Shown one piece after another: positions 6,358 through 6,622 of a stretch of DNA of 6,622 nt (within the stretch, counting starts at the first letter, position 1; each line of letters starts with the position of its first letter). Position numbers and translations under genes: made by a program. Source of the DNA: Candidatus Hydrogenedentota bacterium (GTDB taxonomy: Bacteria > Hydrogenedentota > Hydrogenedentia > Hydrogenedentales > SLHB01); assembly GCA_003552765.1 (NCBI GenBank), contig PUOI01000031.1:1-6622 (forward strand). The letters run 5' to 3'. A model generated the notes under the pieces. It saw only the letters and a program-made list of their open reading frames with translations. It had not been told where the DNA came from and made no database searches.

Positions 6358-6622
6358 GTGAATGCAAATCTGAAAGGCGTTGCGGGGCCTATCGTTTGGG
6401 GGCTGGCCGCACTCGTCATCTTCGTTATCGTCGCGGCGTTGATCATTGCGCGCGACACCGGGCCCCGGCGGGACAGGGAAGAGGTGATGCTCTTCTGCGA
6501 TTCCTCCGTGAGCGCCGTCATGAACGAGATCCTTGATGTGTTCCATCGCCGTTCCAGTATCCACATCAACACTCACTTCGCCCCCTCCGAGCAACTACTG
6601 GAAGAGTTCACCAATGATCCCA
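6358..6622 (+). CDS. Membrane-anchored ModA-like substrate-binding protein (3' end outside window)
   Basis: The frame stays open from GTG 6358 to the window edge (88 codons visible). Residues 10-31 form one long hydrophobic segment (IVWGLAALVIFVIVAALII) with no obvious cleavage site, followed by a charged linker RDTGPRRDREE. The next part, VMLFCDSSVSAVMNEILDVFHRR, and then HINTHFAPSEQLLEEF, follows the opening of ModA-type (molybdate/tungstate-class) binding proteins: strand, small-residue ligand loop, helix, second strand and a serine-containing loop. Only the first tenth to third of such a domain is visible, so ligand identity cannot be judged. An anchored protein would face the periplasm beside the ABC permease. 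It appears to be the fourth gene of the operon. Other type II binding proteins (iron, sulfate) are possible. Confidence 0.6.
   Translation, partial: MNANLKGVAGPIVWGLAALVIFVIVAALIIARDTGPRRDREEVMLFCDSSVSAVMNEILDVFHRRSSIHINTHFAPSEQLLEEFTNDP

Noticed and set aside
6027..6572. Minus-strand open frame of 181 codons
   Set aside because: It is antisense to the end of the exported protein, the hairpin and the ModA-like gene, and its product is low-complexity with no family signature.

Overview
The window is GC-rich, densely coding DNA, with every supportable gene on the + strand. The gene content suggests a Gram-negative bacterium of the Planctomycetes/Verrucomicrobia/Lentisphaerae/Hydrogenedentes kind. 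The main reason is the first gene, which joins a methyltransferase-like Rossmann domain, a PQQ-type beta-propeller and a malectin-like domain; I associate that architecture with those phyla. This placement is inference from remembered family features, not a database result.

Layout. (1) 1-2895: the 3' 964 codons of a large protein whose start lies before the window. Between its Rossmann and propeller parts is an unusual stretch with four copies of a VDQLSVE-type motif. (2) 2920-2973: a strong intrinsic terminator closing that transcript. (3) 2974-3188: a short regulatory-looking gap with small direct repeats, an inverted repeat and a weak promoter candidate. (4) 3189-6622: an apparent four-gene operon that leaves the window. 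Its genes are a MacB/FtsX-type ABC permease (3189-4490), its ATPase (4541-5209), an exported conserved protein of unknown function (5265-6278), and the 5' end of a membrane-anchored ModA-like substrate-binding protein (from 6358). The gaps are 50, 55 and 79 bases and each gene has a good ribosome-binding site. The last gap holds a 14-bp-stem hairpin.

How the genes may work together. The permease has one N-terminal membrane span, a large extracytoplasmic domain and three C-terminal spans. That is the layout of mechanotransmission (type VII) ABC systems, which use ATP to drive work in the periplasm rather than to import solutes. Pairing it with an exported protein and a ModA-like binding protein that begins with a membrane anchor is not a textbook import set. 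The likeliest reading is an envelope machine acting on a periplasmic protein, anion or metal substrate that I cannot name. Cys-X-Cys motifs occur in the extracytoplasmic part of the permease, in the exported protein and in the neighbouring propeller protein. This could hint at shared metal or redox chemistry, but it is unproven.
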